Shown here: piece after piece, positions 1-10,329 of the stretch
How positions within the stretch are numbered: position 1 is the first letter of the stretch
Layout of the letters: each line of letters starts with the position of its first letter
From: an uncultured Roseateles sp.
Lineage (GTDB): Bacteria > Pseudomonadota > Gammaproteobacteria > Burkholderiales > Burkholderiaceae_C
DNA: 37,750 bases
Direction: 5' to 3'
Assembly: GCF_945956965.1 (NCBI RefSeq)
Contig: NZ_CAMFJS010000037.1
Coordinates: 1 to 37,750 of the forward strand
The notes under the pieces: model-generated
What the model saw: the letters and a program-made list of their open reading frames with translations, nothing else
Database searches by the model: none
What the model was told of the DNA's origin: nothing
Program-made: the position numbers and the translations under genes

Positions 1-171
1 GGGTCGTCCTGGGCTTTGCCCAGGCAGGCGAAGCCTGAGGCACTTTTCTTCGGGGAGCACTCATATCCGCGCAGCGGATGTGGGTGATCACCAGAAGACG
101 TCCGGCCTGACCCGCAGGGTCGTCCTGGGCTTTGCCCAGGCAGGCGAAGCCTGAGGCACTTTTCTTCGGGG
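1..171. repeat. Duplicated 55-bp intergenic element with hairpins
   Basis: An identical 55-bp sequence occurs at 1-55 and 117-171, a 116-bp period. The first copy touches the window edge and may extend further left. Each copy contains a perfect 7-bp hairpin (CCTGGGC, TTT loop, GCCCAGG) followed by a smaller one (AGGC, GAA, GCCT). The spacer holds a third perfect hairpin, ATCCGC-GCA-GCGGAT, at about 65-79. Another, GCGCCAG-CT-CTGGCGC, follows the second copy at 186-201. No convincing gene covers the stretch. The layout suggests a dispersed intergenic repeat of REP-like character, but only two copies are visible here. Confidence 0.75.
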
Positions 172-232
172 TCGAAGTCAAATTCGCGCCAGCTCTGGCG
201 CGCTTTGCCGCGCTATGTAAACTGTGCGCCTC

Positions 233-724
233 ATGGCCAGCCCCAAAATACAACTCGTCACGCCCGATTCCGCTGAGGCTTGGTCTTTGGTGCGCGAGAT
301 GTTGCGTGACTATCAAGCCAGCTTGTCTGTGCACTTGGGCTTCCAGAATTTCGAGCAGGAATTGCTGGATTTGCCCGGTCAGTACGCCCCCGAGCCTGGA
401 GGCTTTTTGCTGGCGCTGGTGGATGGCGCGCCCGCTGCCTGTGGCGGATTTCGGCGATTGGCCGATGTGGACTACGCCAATGCCTGTGAGATGAAGCGCC
501 TGTATGTGCGTCCGGCATTTCGTCGCTTCGGCTTGGGCCGCATGTTGGCGCAAGGCTTGATCGACGCGGCCCGGCAGTCGGGCTACTCCGTGATGTTGCT
601 GGACACCCTGGACGATATGGAGGCGGCGCGCGGGCTATACGAGAGCCTGGGCTTCGAGTCCATTCCGCCTTATTACTTCAACCCGATTCCGGGTGCGCAT
701 TATTTGAAGGTCGAACTCGACTGA
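233..724 (+). CDS. GNAT family N-acetyltransferase
   Basis: This 163-residue protein is a single-domain GNAT acetyltransferase, which moves an acetyl group from acetyl-CoA to an amine. The acetyl-CoA pyrophosphate-binding motif R-R-F-G-L-G lies at residues 97-102, after the strand MKRLYVRPAF. The C-terminal part, with ARGLYESLGF and then PPYYFNPIPGAHYLKVEL, is the usual motif B region, where the Tyr of the LYESLGF segment often acts as general acid. An in-frame GTG lies at 224, but the ATG at 233 is preferred because the family N-terminus fits; no strong ribosome-binding site is visible for either. The substrate cannot be told from sequence. The gene is 63 nt upstream of the lactonase gene on the same strand. 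Confidence 0.85.
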   Translation: MASPKIQLVTPDSAEAWSLVREMLRDYQASLSVHLGFQNFEQELLDLPGQYAPEPGGFLLALVDGAPAACGGFRRLADVDYANACEMKRLYVRPAFRRFGLGRMLAQGLIDAARQSGYSVMLLDTLDDMEAARGLYESLGFESIPPYYFNPIPGAHYLKVELD

Positions 725-787
725 GCGAGTCGGTTTCATGCGGTTACCACCGTAGGATGGCGCTTTGCTTGTTGCGAGCCTCCAGCC

Positions 788-1699
788 ATGTCCGCCAGCC
801 CTGCGCCCTATCTGATTGAATTGGCTCACGCCACACCCGCCTCCCTGGGGGAGTCGCCGCTGTGGGATGCCGCTACGCAAAGCCTATTCTTTGTAGACAT
901 TCCTGAGCGCCGCGTGTTGCGCCTGCAGACGGAGACGGGCGAATTGCGGCAATGGCAGCTCGATAGCGAGCCGGGCTGTATTGCCCTGATCGAGGGCGGA
1001 GGTTTGCTGGTCGCGCAGCGCAACGGCTTGTGGCGCCTGGATACCGAGACGGGTGCGCATACCCAGGTGGCTGCTGCGCCCTTCGATAGCGCGGCCCAGC
1101 GTTTCAATGATGGCAAGCCAGATGCGCAGGGGCGATTCTGGGTCGGCACCATCGATGATGCGCGCCTGCCGCACGCTGGTTTGTATCGTTATGCCGGCGG
1201 CGCAATGACGCGCATGGCCGACGGTATCGTCACCTCAAACGGCGCGGCCTGGAGTCCGGATGCGACGCGCATGTATTGGTCAGACACCAAGGCGCACGAG
1301 ATCTATGTGCTGAGCTTCGATGCTCAGAGCGGCAGCATCGGCGAACGTCAGCTGTTTGCCAAATTCCCGCCGCGGGCGGCCGATCAGCCTTTGGAGACTT
1401 ATGCTGGCCGGCCCGATGGCGCTGCGGTGGATGTCGAGGGCTGCTACTGGGTGGCCATGTTCGAAGGTCAGCGCCTGCTGCGGCTCTCGCCGGAGGGGGC
1501 AGTCTTGAGCGATATTGCGCTGCCTGTGCGCTGTCCGACCATGCCTGCGTTCGGCGGCGCTGACCTGCGCACGCTCTACATCACCACGGCGCGCGCGGGT
1601 CGCTCGGCCGAGGAATTGGCCGCCCAGCCCTGGGCTGGCTGCGTGTTGCAATTGCGTGTGGACGTGCCTGGCTTGGCGCCGAACCGGGTCAAGCTCTGA
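788..1699 (+). CDS. SMP-30/gluconolactonase family lactonase
   Basis: This 303-residue protein is a six-bladed beta-propeller of the SMP-30/gluconolactonase/LRE family, which hydrolyses sugar lactones such as gluconolactone or arabinolactone using one divalent metal ion. The three expected metal ligands are in place: Glu22 in LGESPLWD, Asn151 in TSNGAAWSPD and Asp210 in GRPDGAAVD. The segment RFNDGKPDAQGRFWVGTI is also typical. No signal peptide is seen, so it should be cytoplasmic. The length is usual for the family. No sugar transporter or dehydrogenase lies beside it, so the exact lactone stays open; regucalcin-like activity is an alternative. Confidence 0.88.
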   Translation: MSASPAPYLIELAHATPASLGESPLWDAATQSLFFVDIPERRVLRLQTETGELRQWQLDSEPGCIALIEGGGLLVAQRNGLWRLDTETGAHTQVAAAPFDSAAQRFNDGKPDAQGRFWVGTIDDARLPHAGLYRYAGGAMTRMADGIVTSNGAAWSPDATRMYWSDTKAHEIYVLSFDAQSGSIGERQLFAKFPPRAADQPLETYAGRPDGAAVDVEGCYWVAMFEGQRLLRLSPEGAVLSDIALPVRCPTMPAFGGADLRTLYITTARAGRSAEELAAQPWAGCVLQLRVDVPGLAPNRVKL

Positions 1700-1719
1700 G
1701 GTGTGAGCGTGCTTGCAAG

Positions 1720-1735
1720 GGCGCTGTGAAGCGCC
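1720..1735 (+). other. Short hairpin after the lactonase gene
   Basis: GGCGCT, loop GTGA, AGCGCC forms a perfect 6-bp stem 20 nt after the lactonase stop. No T-run follows, so it is a weak candidate for an intrinsic terminator. Confidence 0.3.
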
Positions 1736-1797
1736 TATCAGGCGTCTGTGGGTGCTTGGCCTGAGCAGTCGGCTCTAAAAATCCTCGGGTTTGCCCA

Positions 1798-1803
1798 TAT
1801 AAT
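1798..1803 (+). promoter_or_regulatory. Candidate -10 box of the atp operon promoter
   Basis: A perfect TATAAT lies 34 nt before the atpI ATG, in the 137-bp gap after the lactonase gene. No good -35 hexamer is found at 16-18 bp upstream. It could be an activator-dependent or weak sigma-70 promoter. It is the best promoter candidate for the operon, but no start site is shown by the sequence. Confidence 0.45.
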
Positions 1804-1836
1804 CTTTGGGTTTTGCCGACAGGCGTTCCGAAAGTC

Positions 1837-2412
1837 ATGGGTCAACACCAAGTGCCGAATAGCAATGATGGCCGTGGTAACCATGGCAGTAGGGGGCTTG
1901 TAAGCCAAGGGGTGCAAACTCCCGCGCTTGATTCGAAGTCATGGCCGTCTTGGGATGATGAGGTCGAGCCAGAGACTTTCAAGGTGCTGTCGCGAGAAGA
2001 AGCGCAGGCCTTGCGAGTCAAACACCCGCCGGTGTCGCCCTGGCGAGTGGTCGCGGCGCAAGCTGCGGTGGGCGTGGTGATGGCTGTGCTTTGGGTGTTG
2101 TTCACCGGGCAGGCCGGCAAAGGGTGGTCGGCGCTTGCGGGCACGGCTGCTGTGGTTTTGCCAAATGCCTTGATGGCGTGGGGCATGACCGGGCTCTCCA
2201 GAGGGATTCCAGGCGCTGAGGCGCTGGGTTTCATGTTCTGGGAGTTGATAAAAATTATGTCGAGCGTTGCCATGCTGGCAGCGATCGTGGTTTGGATGCC
2301 TGATCTGAGTTGGCCGGCTTTGCTGGTGGCTTTGGTCGGGTGCTTGAAGGTTAATTGGTTGGCTCTGCTTTGGCAGGGTCGGTTGAAACAAGTACAGCGG
2401 GACGGTATCTGA
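1837..2412 (+). CDS. atpI: ATP synthase accessory subunit I (AtpI)
   Basis: AtpI is a small membrane protein that assists assembly of the c-ring and may take part in Mg2+ uptake; it is not a stoichiometric part of the enzyme. This 191-residue protein has about 70 hydrophilic residues, including an acidic WDDEVEPETF stretch. Four hydrophobic segments follow, near residues 72-90, 96-115, 130-150 and 155-172. An alternative TTG start at 1813 is in frame, but the ATG at 1837 is preferred. The N-terminal extension makes it longer than the roughly 130 residues of enteric AtpI. It is the first gene of the operon; atpB follows after 2 nt, so translation is probably coupled. The call rests on position and membrane topology more than on strict motifs. 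Confidence 0.85.
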   Translation: MGQHQVPNSNDGRGNHGSRGLVSQGVQTPALDSKSWPSWDDEVEPETFKVLSREEAQALRVKHPPVSPWRVVAAQAAVGVVMAVLWVLFTGQAGKGWSALAGTAAVVLPNALMAWGMTGLSRGIPGAEALGFMFWELIKIMSSVAMLAAIVVWMPDLSWPALLVALVGCLKVNWLALLWQGRLKQVQRDGI

Positions 2413-2414
2413 CG

Positions 2415-3326
2415 ATGGCAGCCGAAGAGCACGCACAAGTTGCACAACAGCACGCGCCGAACGCGGGCGAATACATCCAGCACCATTTGCAGCACATGCA
2501 AATGAACTTCTCGGGTGAAATGGTCAAGCAGACCAGCATCGTTGACTTCAGCCTGTTCAATCTGGACTCGCTGATCTACTCGGTGATCCTGGGTCTGATC
2601 GGTTGCTTCGTGCTCTGGCGCGCAGCCCGCAAGGCGACTTCCGGCGTGCCGGGTCGCTTCCAGGCTGCAGTGGAAATCTTGTCCGAAATGGTCGAGAACC
2701 AGGCCAAGGGCGTGATCCACAATGCCGCCAGCCGCAAGGTGATTGCACCTTTGGCACTGACCGTGTTCGTCTGGATCTTCCTGATGAACTTCATGGACAT
2801 GCTGCCGGTGGATCTCTTGCCTGCGCTGTGGGCCAAGGTTTACGGTGGCATGGGCCACGACCCGCATCACGCTTATATGCGTGTGGTGCCGACGGCTGAC
2901 TTGTCCACGACCCTGGGCCTGTCGACCAGCGTGCTGTTCATGTGCTTCTTCTACAGCGTCAAGATCAAGGGTGTTGGCGGCTGGACGCATGAGCTGCTGG
3001 CTGCGCCTTTCGGTGACAAGTGGTTCCTGTATCCGGTTAACTTCCTGATGCAGCTGATCGAGTTTGCAGCCAAGACCGTGTCTCACGGTATGCGGTTGTT
3101 CGGCAATATGTTCGCTGGCGAGCTGGTGTTCATGTTGATCGCGCTGATGGGCGGGGTCTGGGCCTGGGAGTTGAACCCCTTGTCGGGTGGCTTCTGGCTG
3201 GGCCTTGGCCATCTGGTGGCCGGGACCGTGTGGACGCTGTTCCACATCCTGATCATCACCCTGCAGGCCTTCATCTTCATGATGCTGACCTTGATCTACA
3301 CCGGCCAGGCTCACGACTCTCACTGA
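2415..3326 (+). CDS. atpB: ATP synthase Fo subunit a
   Basis: Subunit a forms the two proton half-channels beside the c-ring in the inner membrane. The 303-residue protein carries the signature MRLFGNMFAGELVF, in which Arg227 is the essential arginine that faces the c-subunit carboxylate. Five or more hydrophobic helices are visible, including the segment with FVWIFLMNFMDMLPVDLLP. The open frame reaches back to 2355, but the ATG at 2415 gives the family N-terminus and lies 2 nt after the atpI stop. The N-terminal 40 residues are His- and Gln-rich. The gap to atpE holds the pyrimidine-rich leader. Confidence 0.97.
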   Translation: MAAEEHAQVAQQHAPNAGEYIQHHLQHMQMNFSGEMVKQTSIVDFSLFNLDSLIYSVILGLIGCFVLWRAARKATSGVPGRFQAAVEILSEMVENQAKGVIHNAASRKVIAPLALTVFVWIFLMNFMDMLPVDLLPALWAKVYGGMGHDPHHAYMRVVPTADLSTTLGLSTSVLFMCFFYSVKIKGVGGWTHELLAAPFGDKWFLYPVNFLMQLIEFAAKTVSHGMRLFGNMFAGELVFMLIALMGGVWAWELNPLSGGFWLGLGHLVAGTVWTLFHILIITLQAFIFMMLTLIYTGQAHDSH

Positions 3327-3351
3327 GTTGGCGGCACTGACTGATTGCTGA

Positions 3352-3663
<312 letters not shown>

Positions 3664-3701
3664 TTGATGCGCCAACCTTTCACGGTTGAAAGGATCGTGC
3701 T

Positions 3702-4172
3702 GTGAATATCAACGCAACCCTGTTCCTGCAAGCAATCGTCTTCGCGATTCTTGTGTGGTTCACCATGCGCTTCATCTGGCCTCCCATGATGAAGGCCTTG
3801 GATGAGCGCGCGCAAAAGATCGCCGACGGCTTGGCTGCGGCCGACAAGGCCAAGGCCGAGTTGGCTAACGCCAACAAGAAGGTCGACGAGCAACTGGCAC
3901 TGACCCGTGGCGAAACCACCAAGCTGTTGGCCGACGCTGAAAAGCGCGCCGCTGGCATCGTGGCCGCTGCCGCCGGAATCGCCGAAGAGAAGGCTGCCAA
4001 GATCGTGGCTGACGCGCAAGCCGAAGCTGCGCAGGAGTCCGTGCGTGCCCGTGAGGTTCTGCGTGAGCAGGTCGCCGCATTGGCCGTCAAGGGCGCCGAG
4101 CAGATTCTGCAGCGTGAGGTCAATGCCAGCGTGCATGCCGAATTGCTGGGCCGTCTGAAGACGGAGCTGTAA
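3702..4172 (+). CDS. atpF: ATP synthase Fo subunit b
   Basis: Subunit b is the peripheral stalk that holds F1 still against the rotor. The 156-residue protein has one N-terminal membrane helix (about residues 5-26). A long charged helix rich in Ala, Glu and Lys follows, as expected for the dimeric coiled coil. The start is GTG, with GAAAGGA about 8 nt upstream. The length equals that of typical proteobacterial b subunits. atpH follows after 2 nt. Confidence 0.97.
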   Translation: MNINATLFLQAIVFAILVWFTMRFIWPPMMKALDERAQKIADGLAAADKAKAELANANKKVDEQLALTRGETTKLLADAEKRAAGIVAAAAGIAEEKAAKIVADAQAEAAQESVRAREVLREQVAALAVKGAEQILQREVNASVHAELLGRLKTEL

Positions 4173-4174
4173 TC

Positions 4175-4708
4175 ATGGCAGAGCTCGCAACCATTGCCCG
4201 CCCGTACGCTGAAGCGCTCTACCAAGTCGCTCAGAAGCACGACGTCAAGGCTTGGGCTGACAAGCTCGATGTGCTGGCCGCAGTGTCGCAAGACGCCAAT
4301 CTGCGCCAGTTCGCCGACAGCCCCAAGTCAACGCCTGAGCAGGTGCTGGCCGTCCTGACGGCCGCCGCCAAGCAAGACCTGACCCCCGAGCTGCAGAATT
4401 TTCTGCAGGCGGTGATCGCCAACGGCCGGCTCGCTGCCTTGCCTGAAGCGGTGGCACAGTTTCATGTGCTGGCCAATGCGGCTGCGGGCGTGGCTGATGC
4501 GCATATCTACAGTGCCTACGCCATCGAACCGGCCCAGTTGGCCGAGGTGATGGTGTCGCTGGAGAAGCGTTTCGGTCGCAAGCTCTTGCCACAAGTCACG
4601 CTCGAGCCCTCACTGATTGGCGGTATCCGTGTGGTGGTGGGCGACGAGGTGCTGGACACCTCGGTCAAGCACCGTCTGGAACGCATGAAAGTGGCGCTCA
4701 CCGCTTAA
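4175..4708 (+). CDS. atpH: ATP synthase F1 subunit delta
   Basis: Delta (the OSCP homologue) links the top of F1 to the b-subunit stalk. The 177-residue protein starts with [19 protein letters not shown], the family's N-terminal helix. It ends with the conserved region [20 protein letters not shown], followed by a helix ending in LERMK. It sits between atpF (2-nt gap) and atpA (88-nt gap). Confidence 0.97.
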   Translation: MAELATIARPYAEALYQVAQKHDVKAWADKLDVLAAVSQDANLRQFADSPKSTPEQVLAVLTAAAKQDLTPELQNFLQAVIANGRLAALPEAVAQFHVLANAAAGVADAHIYSAYAIEPAQLAEVMVSLEKRFGRKLLPQVTLEPSLIGGIRVVVGDEVLDTSVKHRLERMKVALTA

Positions 4709-4796
4709 AAGCGAAACGAGCGCGACGCCGACACCTAACCGTTCATCCCTGCGTCGGGCACTGGCAACAGTGGCCCGGCCAGGTGGGAGCCTCGCA

Positions 4797-6350
4797 ATGA
4801 ATTTGAATCCTGCAGAAATTTCCGAACTGATCAAGAGCCGTATTGAGGGTCTTGGCGCTTCGACCGATGTGCGCAACCAAGGTACGGTTGTGTCGGTGTC
4901 CGACGGCATCTGCCGCATCCACGGCCTGTCCGATGTGATGCAAGGCGAAATGCTGGAGTTCCCCGCCGGTGCCGATGGTCAGCCCACTTATGGCCTGGCT
5001 CTGAATCTGGAGCGCGACTCGGTCGGTTCCGTGATCTTGGGTGCTTACGAGCACATCTCCGAAGGCGACACCGTGAAGTGCACGGGCCGCATTCTGGAAG
5101 TGCCGGTGGGTCCTGAGCTGATTGGCCGTGTGGTCAACGCTCTGGGTCACCCCATCGACGGCAAGGGCCCGATCAACGCCAAGATGACGGACGTGATCGA
5201 AAAGGTCGCTCCCGGCGTGATCGCCCGTAAGTCTGTGGACCAGCCTGTGCAAACCGGTCTGAAGTCCATCGACTCCATGGTGCCCGTTGGCCGTGGCCAG
5301 CGCGAGCTGATCATTGGTGACCGTCAGACCGGCAAGACTGCCGTCGCGATCGACGCCATCATCAGCCAGAAGGGTCAGAACATGACCTGTATCTACGTTG
5401 CGATCGGCCAGAAGGCTTCGTCGATCAAGAACGTGGTGCGCGCTCTGGAAGCGAACGGCGCGATGGAATACACCATCGTCGTGGCAGCCTCGGCCTCTGA
5501 ATCGGCTGCGATGCAGTACGTGTCGGCCTACTCCGGCTGCACGATGGGCGAGTACTTCCGCGACCGCGGTCAAGACGCGCTGATCGTGTACGACGATCTG
5601 TCCAAGCAAGCTGTGGCTTACCGTCAGGTCTCGCTGCTGCTGCGTCGTCCTCCAGGCCGTGAAGCCTATCCTGGCGACGTGTTCTATCTCCACAGCCGTC
5701 TGCTGGAGCGTGCAGCTCGCGTGAACGCCGACTACGTCGAAGCATTCACCAAGGGCGAAGTGAAGGGCAAGACCGGTTCTTTGACCGCGCTGCCTATCAT
5801 CGAAACCCAAGCTGGTGACGTGTCCGCTTTCGTTCCGACCAACGTGATTTCGATTACCGACGGTCAGATCTTCCTGGAAACCTCGCTGTTCAACGCTGGT
5901 ATCCGTCCCGCCATTAACGCCGGTATCTCGGTGTCGCGCGTGGGTGGTGCTGCTCAGACCAAGCTGATCAAGTCCCTGTCCGGCGGTATCCGTACCGACT
6001 TGGCCCAGTACCGTGAGCTGGCTGCCTTCGCGCAGTTCGCTTCCGACCTGGACGAGTCCACCCGCAAGCAGCTGGACCGTGGTGCCCGCGTGACCGAGCT
6101 GCTCAAGCAAGCTCAGTACTCGCCCCAGCCGATCAGCCTGATGGCCTCGACGCTGTACGCGGTGAACAAGGGCTTCATGGACAGCATCGACGTCAAGAAG
6201 GTTCTGGCTTTCGAACACGGCATGCATCAGTACCTGAAGACTAGCCACGCCGCTCTGCTGGCCAAGCTGGAAGCTGACAAGGCGATGGACAAGGATGCTG
6301 AAGCCGAGTTGAACGCCGCCATCACGGCCTTCAAGAAGTCCTTCGCTTAA
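4797..6350 (+). CDS. atpA: ATP synthase F1 subunit alpha
   Basis: Alpha is the non-catalytic nucleotide-binding subunit of the F1 hexamer. The 517-residue protein has the Walker A motif GDRQTGKT at residues 174-181, a Walker B region ending DALIVYDD, and the late signature with the arginine finger, [14 protein letters not shown]. The frame is open to 4770, but the ATG at 4797 has AGGTGGGAG upstream and gives the family start [13 protein letters not shown]. The length is the usual one. Confidence 0.99.
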   Translation: MNLNPAEISELIKSRIEGLGASTDVRNQGTVVSVSDGICRIHGLSDVMQGEMLEFPAGADGQPTYGLALNLERDSVGSVILGAYEHISEGDTVKCTGRILEVPVGPELIGRVVNALGHPIDGKGPINAKMTDVIEKVAPGVIARKSVDQPVQTGLKSIDSMVPVGRGQRELIIGDRQTGKTAVAIDAIISQKGQNMTCIYVAIGQKASSIKNVVRALEANGAMEYTIVVAASASESAAMQYVSAYSGCTMGEYFRDRGQDALIVYDDLSKQAVAYRQVSLLLRRPPGREAYPGDVFYLHSRLLERAARVNADYVEAFTKGEVKGKTGSLTALPIIETQAGDVSAFVPTNVISITDGQIFLETSLFNAGIRPAINAGISVSRVGGAAQTKLIKSLSGGIRTDLAQYRELAAFAQFASDLDESTRKQLDRGARVTELLKQAQYSPQPISLMASTLYAVNKGFMDSIDVKKVLAFEHGMHQYLKTSHAALLAKLEADKAMDKDAEAELNAAITAFKKSFA

Positions 6351-6360
6351 TGCCCATGAC

Positions 6361-6390
6361 GGGGCGGCTCACGCAAAACTGAACCGCCCC
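6361..6390 (+). other. Intercistronic hairpin between atpA and atpG
   Basis: GGGGCGG-C-TCA at 6361-6371 pairs with TGA-A-CCGCCCC at 6380-6390: 7 plus 3 pairs around one C-A mismatch, with an 8-nt loop. No T-run follows and the operon continues. It therefore looks like a transcript-stabilising or processing structure rather than a terminator. Confidence 0.5.
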
Positions 6391-6408
6391 ATCTGAACAG
6401 GAGAAATC

Positions 6409-7281
6409 ATGGCATCAAGCAAGGAAATTCGCGGCAAGATCAAGTCGGTCGAGAACACCAAGAAGATCACCAAGGCCATGGAAATGGTCGCGGCTTCGAA
6501 GATGCGCAAGGCCCAGGAGCGCATGCGCTCTGCTCGTCCTTACAGCGAGAAGATCGGCAATATCGCCGCCAATCTCGCCCAGGCCAATCCCGAGTACCAG
6601 CACGCTTTCCTCGTCAAGAACGAAGGCGCCAAGGCAGTCGGTTTTGTCGTAGTGACGACGGACAAGGGCTTGTGCGGTGGTTTGAATACCAATCTGCTGC
6701 GCGCTGCGACGACCAAGTTGAAAGACTTGGAAGGCGCAGGTCAGAAGGCTGAGGTCGTTGCCATCGGCAACAAGGGCCTGGGCTTCATGAACCGTATCGG
6801 CGCCAAGGTGGTGGCTCAGGTCACGCAGATGGGCGATCAGCCGCATATCGACAAGATCGTCGGCCCGGTCAAGGTGTTGCTGGACGCGTATGTCGAGGGC
6901 AAGCTCTCGGCCGTCTACCTCTGCTACACCAAGTTCATCAACACGATGAAGCAAGAACCGGTGGTTCAGCAGCTCTTGCCGCTGAGCGCCGAAGGCATGA
7001 AGACCGGTGGCGGCCAGCACTCGTGGGATTACATCTACGAGCCGGACGCGCAATCCGTGATCGACGAGCTGATGATGCGCTACGTCGAGGCACAGGTCTA
7101 CCAAGCCGTGGCAGAAAACATGGCGTCCGAGCAATCGGCACGCATGGTGGCGATGAAGGCTGCGACCGACAACGCCGGCACCCTGATCGGTGAGCTCAAG
7201 CTGGTCTATAACAAGACCCGCCAGGCCGCCATCACCAAAGAGTTGTCCGAAATTGTCAGCGGCGCGGCCGCTGTGGGCTGA
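6409..7281 (+). CDS. atpG: ATP synthase F1 subunit gamma
   Basis: Gamma is the central rotor shaft. The 290-residue protein begins with [36 protein letters not shown], the strongly conserved N-terminal helix that contacts the beta subunits. It ends with the matching C-terminal helix, which includes [20 protein letters not shown]. The central Rossmann-like region carries [10 protein letters not shown] good AGGAG stands before the ATG. Confidence 0.98.
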   Translation: MASSKEIRGKIKSVENTKKITKAMEMVAASKMRKAQERMRSARPYSEKIGNIAANLAQANPEYQHAFLVKNEGAKAVGFVVVTTDKGLCGGLNTNLLRAATTKLKDLEGAGQKAEVVAIGNKGLGFMNRIGAKVVAQVTQMGDQPHIDKIVGPVKVLLDAYVEGKLSAVYLCYTKFINTMKQEPVVQQLLPLSAEGMKTGGGQHSWDYIYEPDAQSVIDELMMRYVEAQVYQAVAENMASEQSARMVAMKAATDNAGTLIGELKLVYNKTRQAAITKELSEIVSGAAAVG

Positions 7282-7309
7282 TCTCAGCCCCAGCACGCTC
7301 CAGCAATAG

Positions 7310-8755
<1,446 letters not shown>

Positions 8756-8849
8756 GTTGCCGCAGTGAGTGCAGCTTGATTGGATCGGTCGGTGGTAACG
8801 CTGCCTGATCCCTTCAAAGCCTCACTTGTTCACTCAAAGGAAGATTGAA

Positions 8850-9263
8850 ATGGCAACTATCCATGTGGATGTGGTCTCCGCCGAAGAGCAAATCTTCTCC
8901 GGCGAGGCCAAGTTTGTTGCATTGCCGGGTGAGAGCGGTGAGCTGGGCATTCTGCCCAAGCACACGCCCTTCATCACCCGCATCAAGCCCGGTGCTGTGC
9001 GCATTGAGAAGGCTGAAGGCGGCGAAGAGTTTGTCTTCGTGGCCGGAGGCATTCTGGAAGTGCAGCCAGGCAAGGTGACCGTGCTGGCCGACACCGCGAT
9101 TCGCGGCAAGGACCTGGACGAGGCCAAGGCCATCGAAGCTCGCAAGATCGCGCAAGAAGCCATGAAGAACGCCAAGTCGGACATCGACTTTGCCGCCGCT
9201 CAAGGTGAATTCGCCGTCATGGCCGCACAGATTGCTGCCTTGCAGAAGTTCCGCAAGCGTTAA
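8850..9263 (+). CDS. atpC: ATP synthase F1 subunit epsilon
   Basis: Epsilon joins the rotor shaft to the c-ring and inhibits ATP hydrolysis through its C-terminal helices. The 138 residues include the N-terminal beta-sandwich motif [20 protein letters not shown], then a C-terminal helix pair rich in Ala and Lys. The ATG at 8850, preceded by AAAGGAAG, is preferred over an in-frame TTG at 8826. This is the last gene of the operon and is followed by a strong terminator. Confidence 0.97.
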   Translation: MATIHVDVVSAEEQIFSGEAKFVALPGESGELGILPKHTPFITRIKPGAVRIEKAEGGEEFVFVAGGILEVQPGKVTVLADTAIRGKDLDEAKAIEARKIAQEAMKNAKSDIDFAAAQGEFAVMAAQIAALQKFRKR

Positions 9264-9291
9264 TTCAGTTAACGCGCAAGCGCAGCGAGGG

Positions 9292-9325
9292 AACGCCCGC
9301 CAACGAGAGTTGGGCGGGCGTTTTT
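9292..9325 (+). terminator. Intrinsic terminator of the atp operon
   Basis: AACGCCCGCC at 9292-9301 pairs over 10 bp with GGCGGGCGTT at 9313-9322, with an 11-nt loop, and the stem runs into a T-run. It lies 28 nt after the atpC stop and is the clearest rho-independent terminator in the window. Confidence 0.9.
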
Positions 9326-9395
9326 CATCATGGCGTCAAGCCACGCCCCGAACCTTTCCGGTTCGACCGAATATCCGCAGTTTTCTCCATCCGTT

Positions 9396-10256
9396 ATGTC
9401 TACACCGATTGCCATCACCCGCCACCAAGGCCTGGATGCCTTGGAATTGCTTGCCCCTGACGGTGCCCGCGCCACCGTGTTGCTGCACGGTGGCCATGTG
9501 TTGTCCTGGGTGCCTGCAGGCGGCGCCGAGCAGTTCTACGTCTCGCCGACCTCGGCCTATGTGTCCGGCCAAGCCATTCGTGGCGGCGTGCCGGTGATCT
9601 TTCCGCAGTTCGGCGATCGCGGCCCTTTGAAGAGCCACGGCTTTGCACGCAGCAAGCCCTGGCAGCTGGTGATGGCCGAGCAAGGGGAAGATGATGCCTT
9701 GGCCGTGCTGCGCCTGACGGATGACGCCGCCAGCCGCATGTTCTGGCCGCACGCTTTTGAGCTTGAGCTGAGCTTGCGCGTCAGCGGCCAGGTTCTGCAA
9801 ATCGAACTGGCTTGCATCAACAAGAACGAGAGTGAGCCCTTCGACTTCACCGCGGCGCTGCACAGCTATTTCCGCATCAATGATCTGGACGAATGCAGTG
9901 TCCACGGTCTCTCGGGCTTGCATTACTGGGACAAGGTGGACGGGTCCGAGAAGACCCAGCGCGTCGAGTTGCTGCTGCCTTCTGGCGAGTTGGACCGGGT
10001 CTATCACCAGGTCAAAGAGCCTTTGCTGCTGCGTGAGCAGGGCATCAGCACCGAGCGCCGTTTGCAAATCCAGCAACAAGGCTTTGATGATGCGGTGGTG
10101 TGGAACCCGGGCCCAGCAAAGTGCGCAGCGCTGAGCGATATTCCCGACCAGGACTACAAGCAGATGCTTTGCATCGAAGCGGCGACCGTGGCGCACCCGA
10201 TTCGCCTGCAGGCGGGTGAAGAGTGGATCGGTCGCCAGGACCTGATCTTGCTCTGA
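9396..10256 (+). CDS. D-hexose-6-phosphate mutarotase (YeaD type)
   Basis: This aldose 1-epimerase-like enzyme interconverts the alpha and beta anomers of glucose 6-phosphate and related hexose phosphates. The 286-residue protein has the family signature RGGVPVIFPQFGDRGPLKSHGFAR. The likely catalytic residues are His81 (SHGFAR), His156 (LHSYFRI) and Glu261 (LCIEAA). The frame is open to an ATG at 9330, directly behind the terminator T-run. The ATG at 9396 is preferred because the family N-terminus begins there. No signal peptide is present. It is probably expressed separately from the atp operon. Confidence 0.88.
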   Translation: MSTPIAITRHQGLDALELLAPDGARATVLLHGGHVLSWVPAGGAEQFYVSPTSAYVSGQAIRGGVPVIFPQFGDRGPLKSHGFARSKPWQLVMAEQGEDDALAVLRLTDDAASRMFWPHAFELELSLRVSGQVLQIELACINKNESEPFDFTAALHSYFRINDLDECSVHGLSGLHYWDKVDGSEKTQRVELLLPSGELDRVYHQVKEPLLLREQGISTERRLQIQQQGFDDAVVWNPGPAKCAALSDIPDQDYKQMLCIEAATVAHPIRLQAGEEWIGRQDLILL

Positions 10257-10329
10257 ACCGGCCACTCGGCCGGCCTCTCCGGGCGTTAAGCTCCACGCTT
10301 CAATTCAAACATTGACGATGGAGATGCTG

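Noticed and set aside
132-494. Open frame overlapping the GNAT gene and the left repeat
   Set aside because: It is in a different frame from the clear GNAT protein and consists of Trp/Cys/Arg-rich shadow sequence.
4743-6248. A 501-codon minus-strand open frame opposite atpA, and similar ones opposite atpB and atpD
   Set aside because: His/Gln/Asp-rich shadow translations caused by codon bias of the conserved plus-strand genes.
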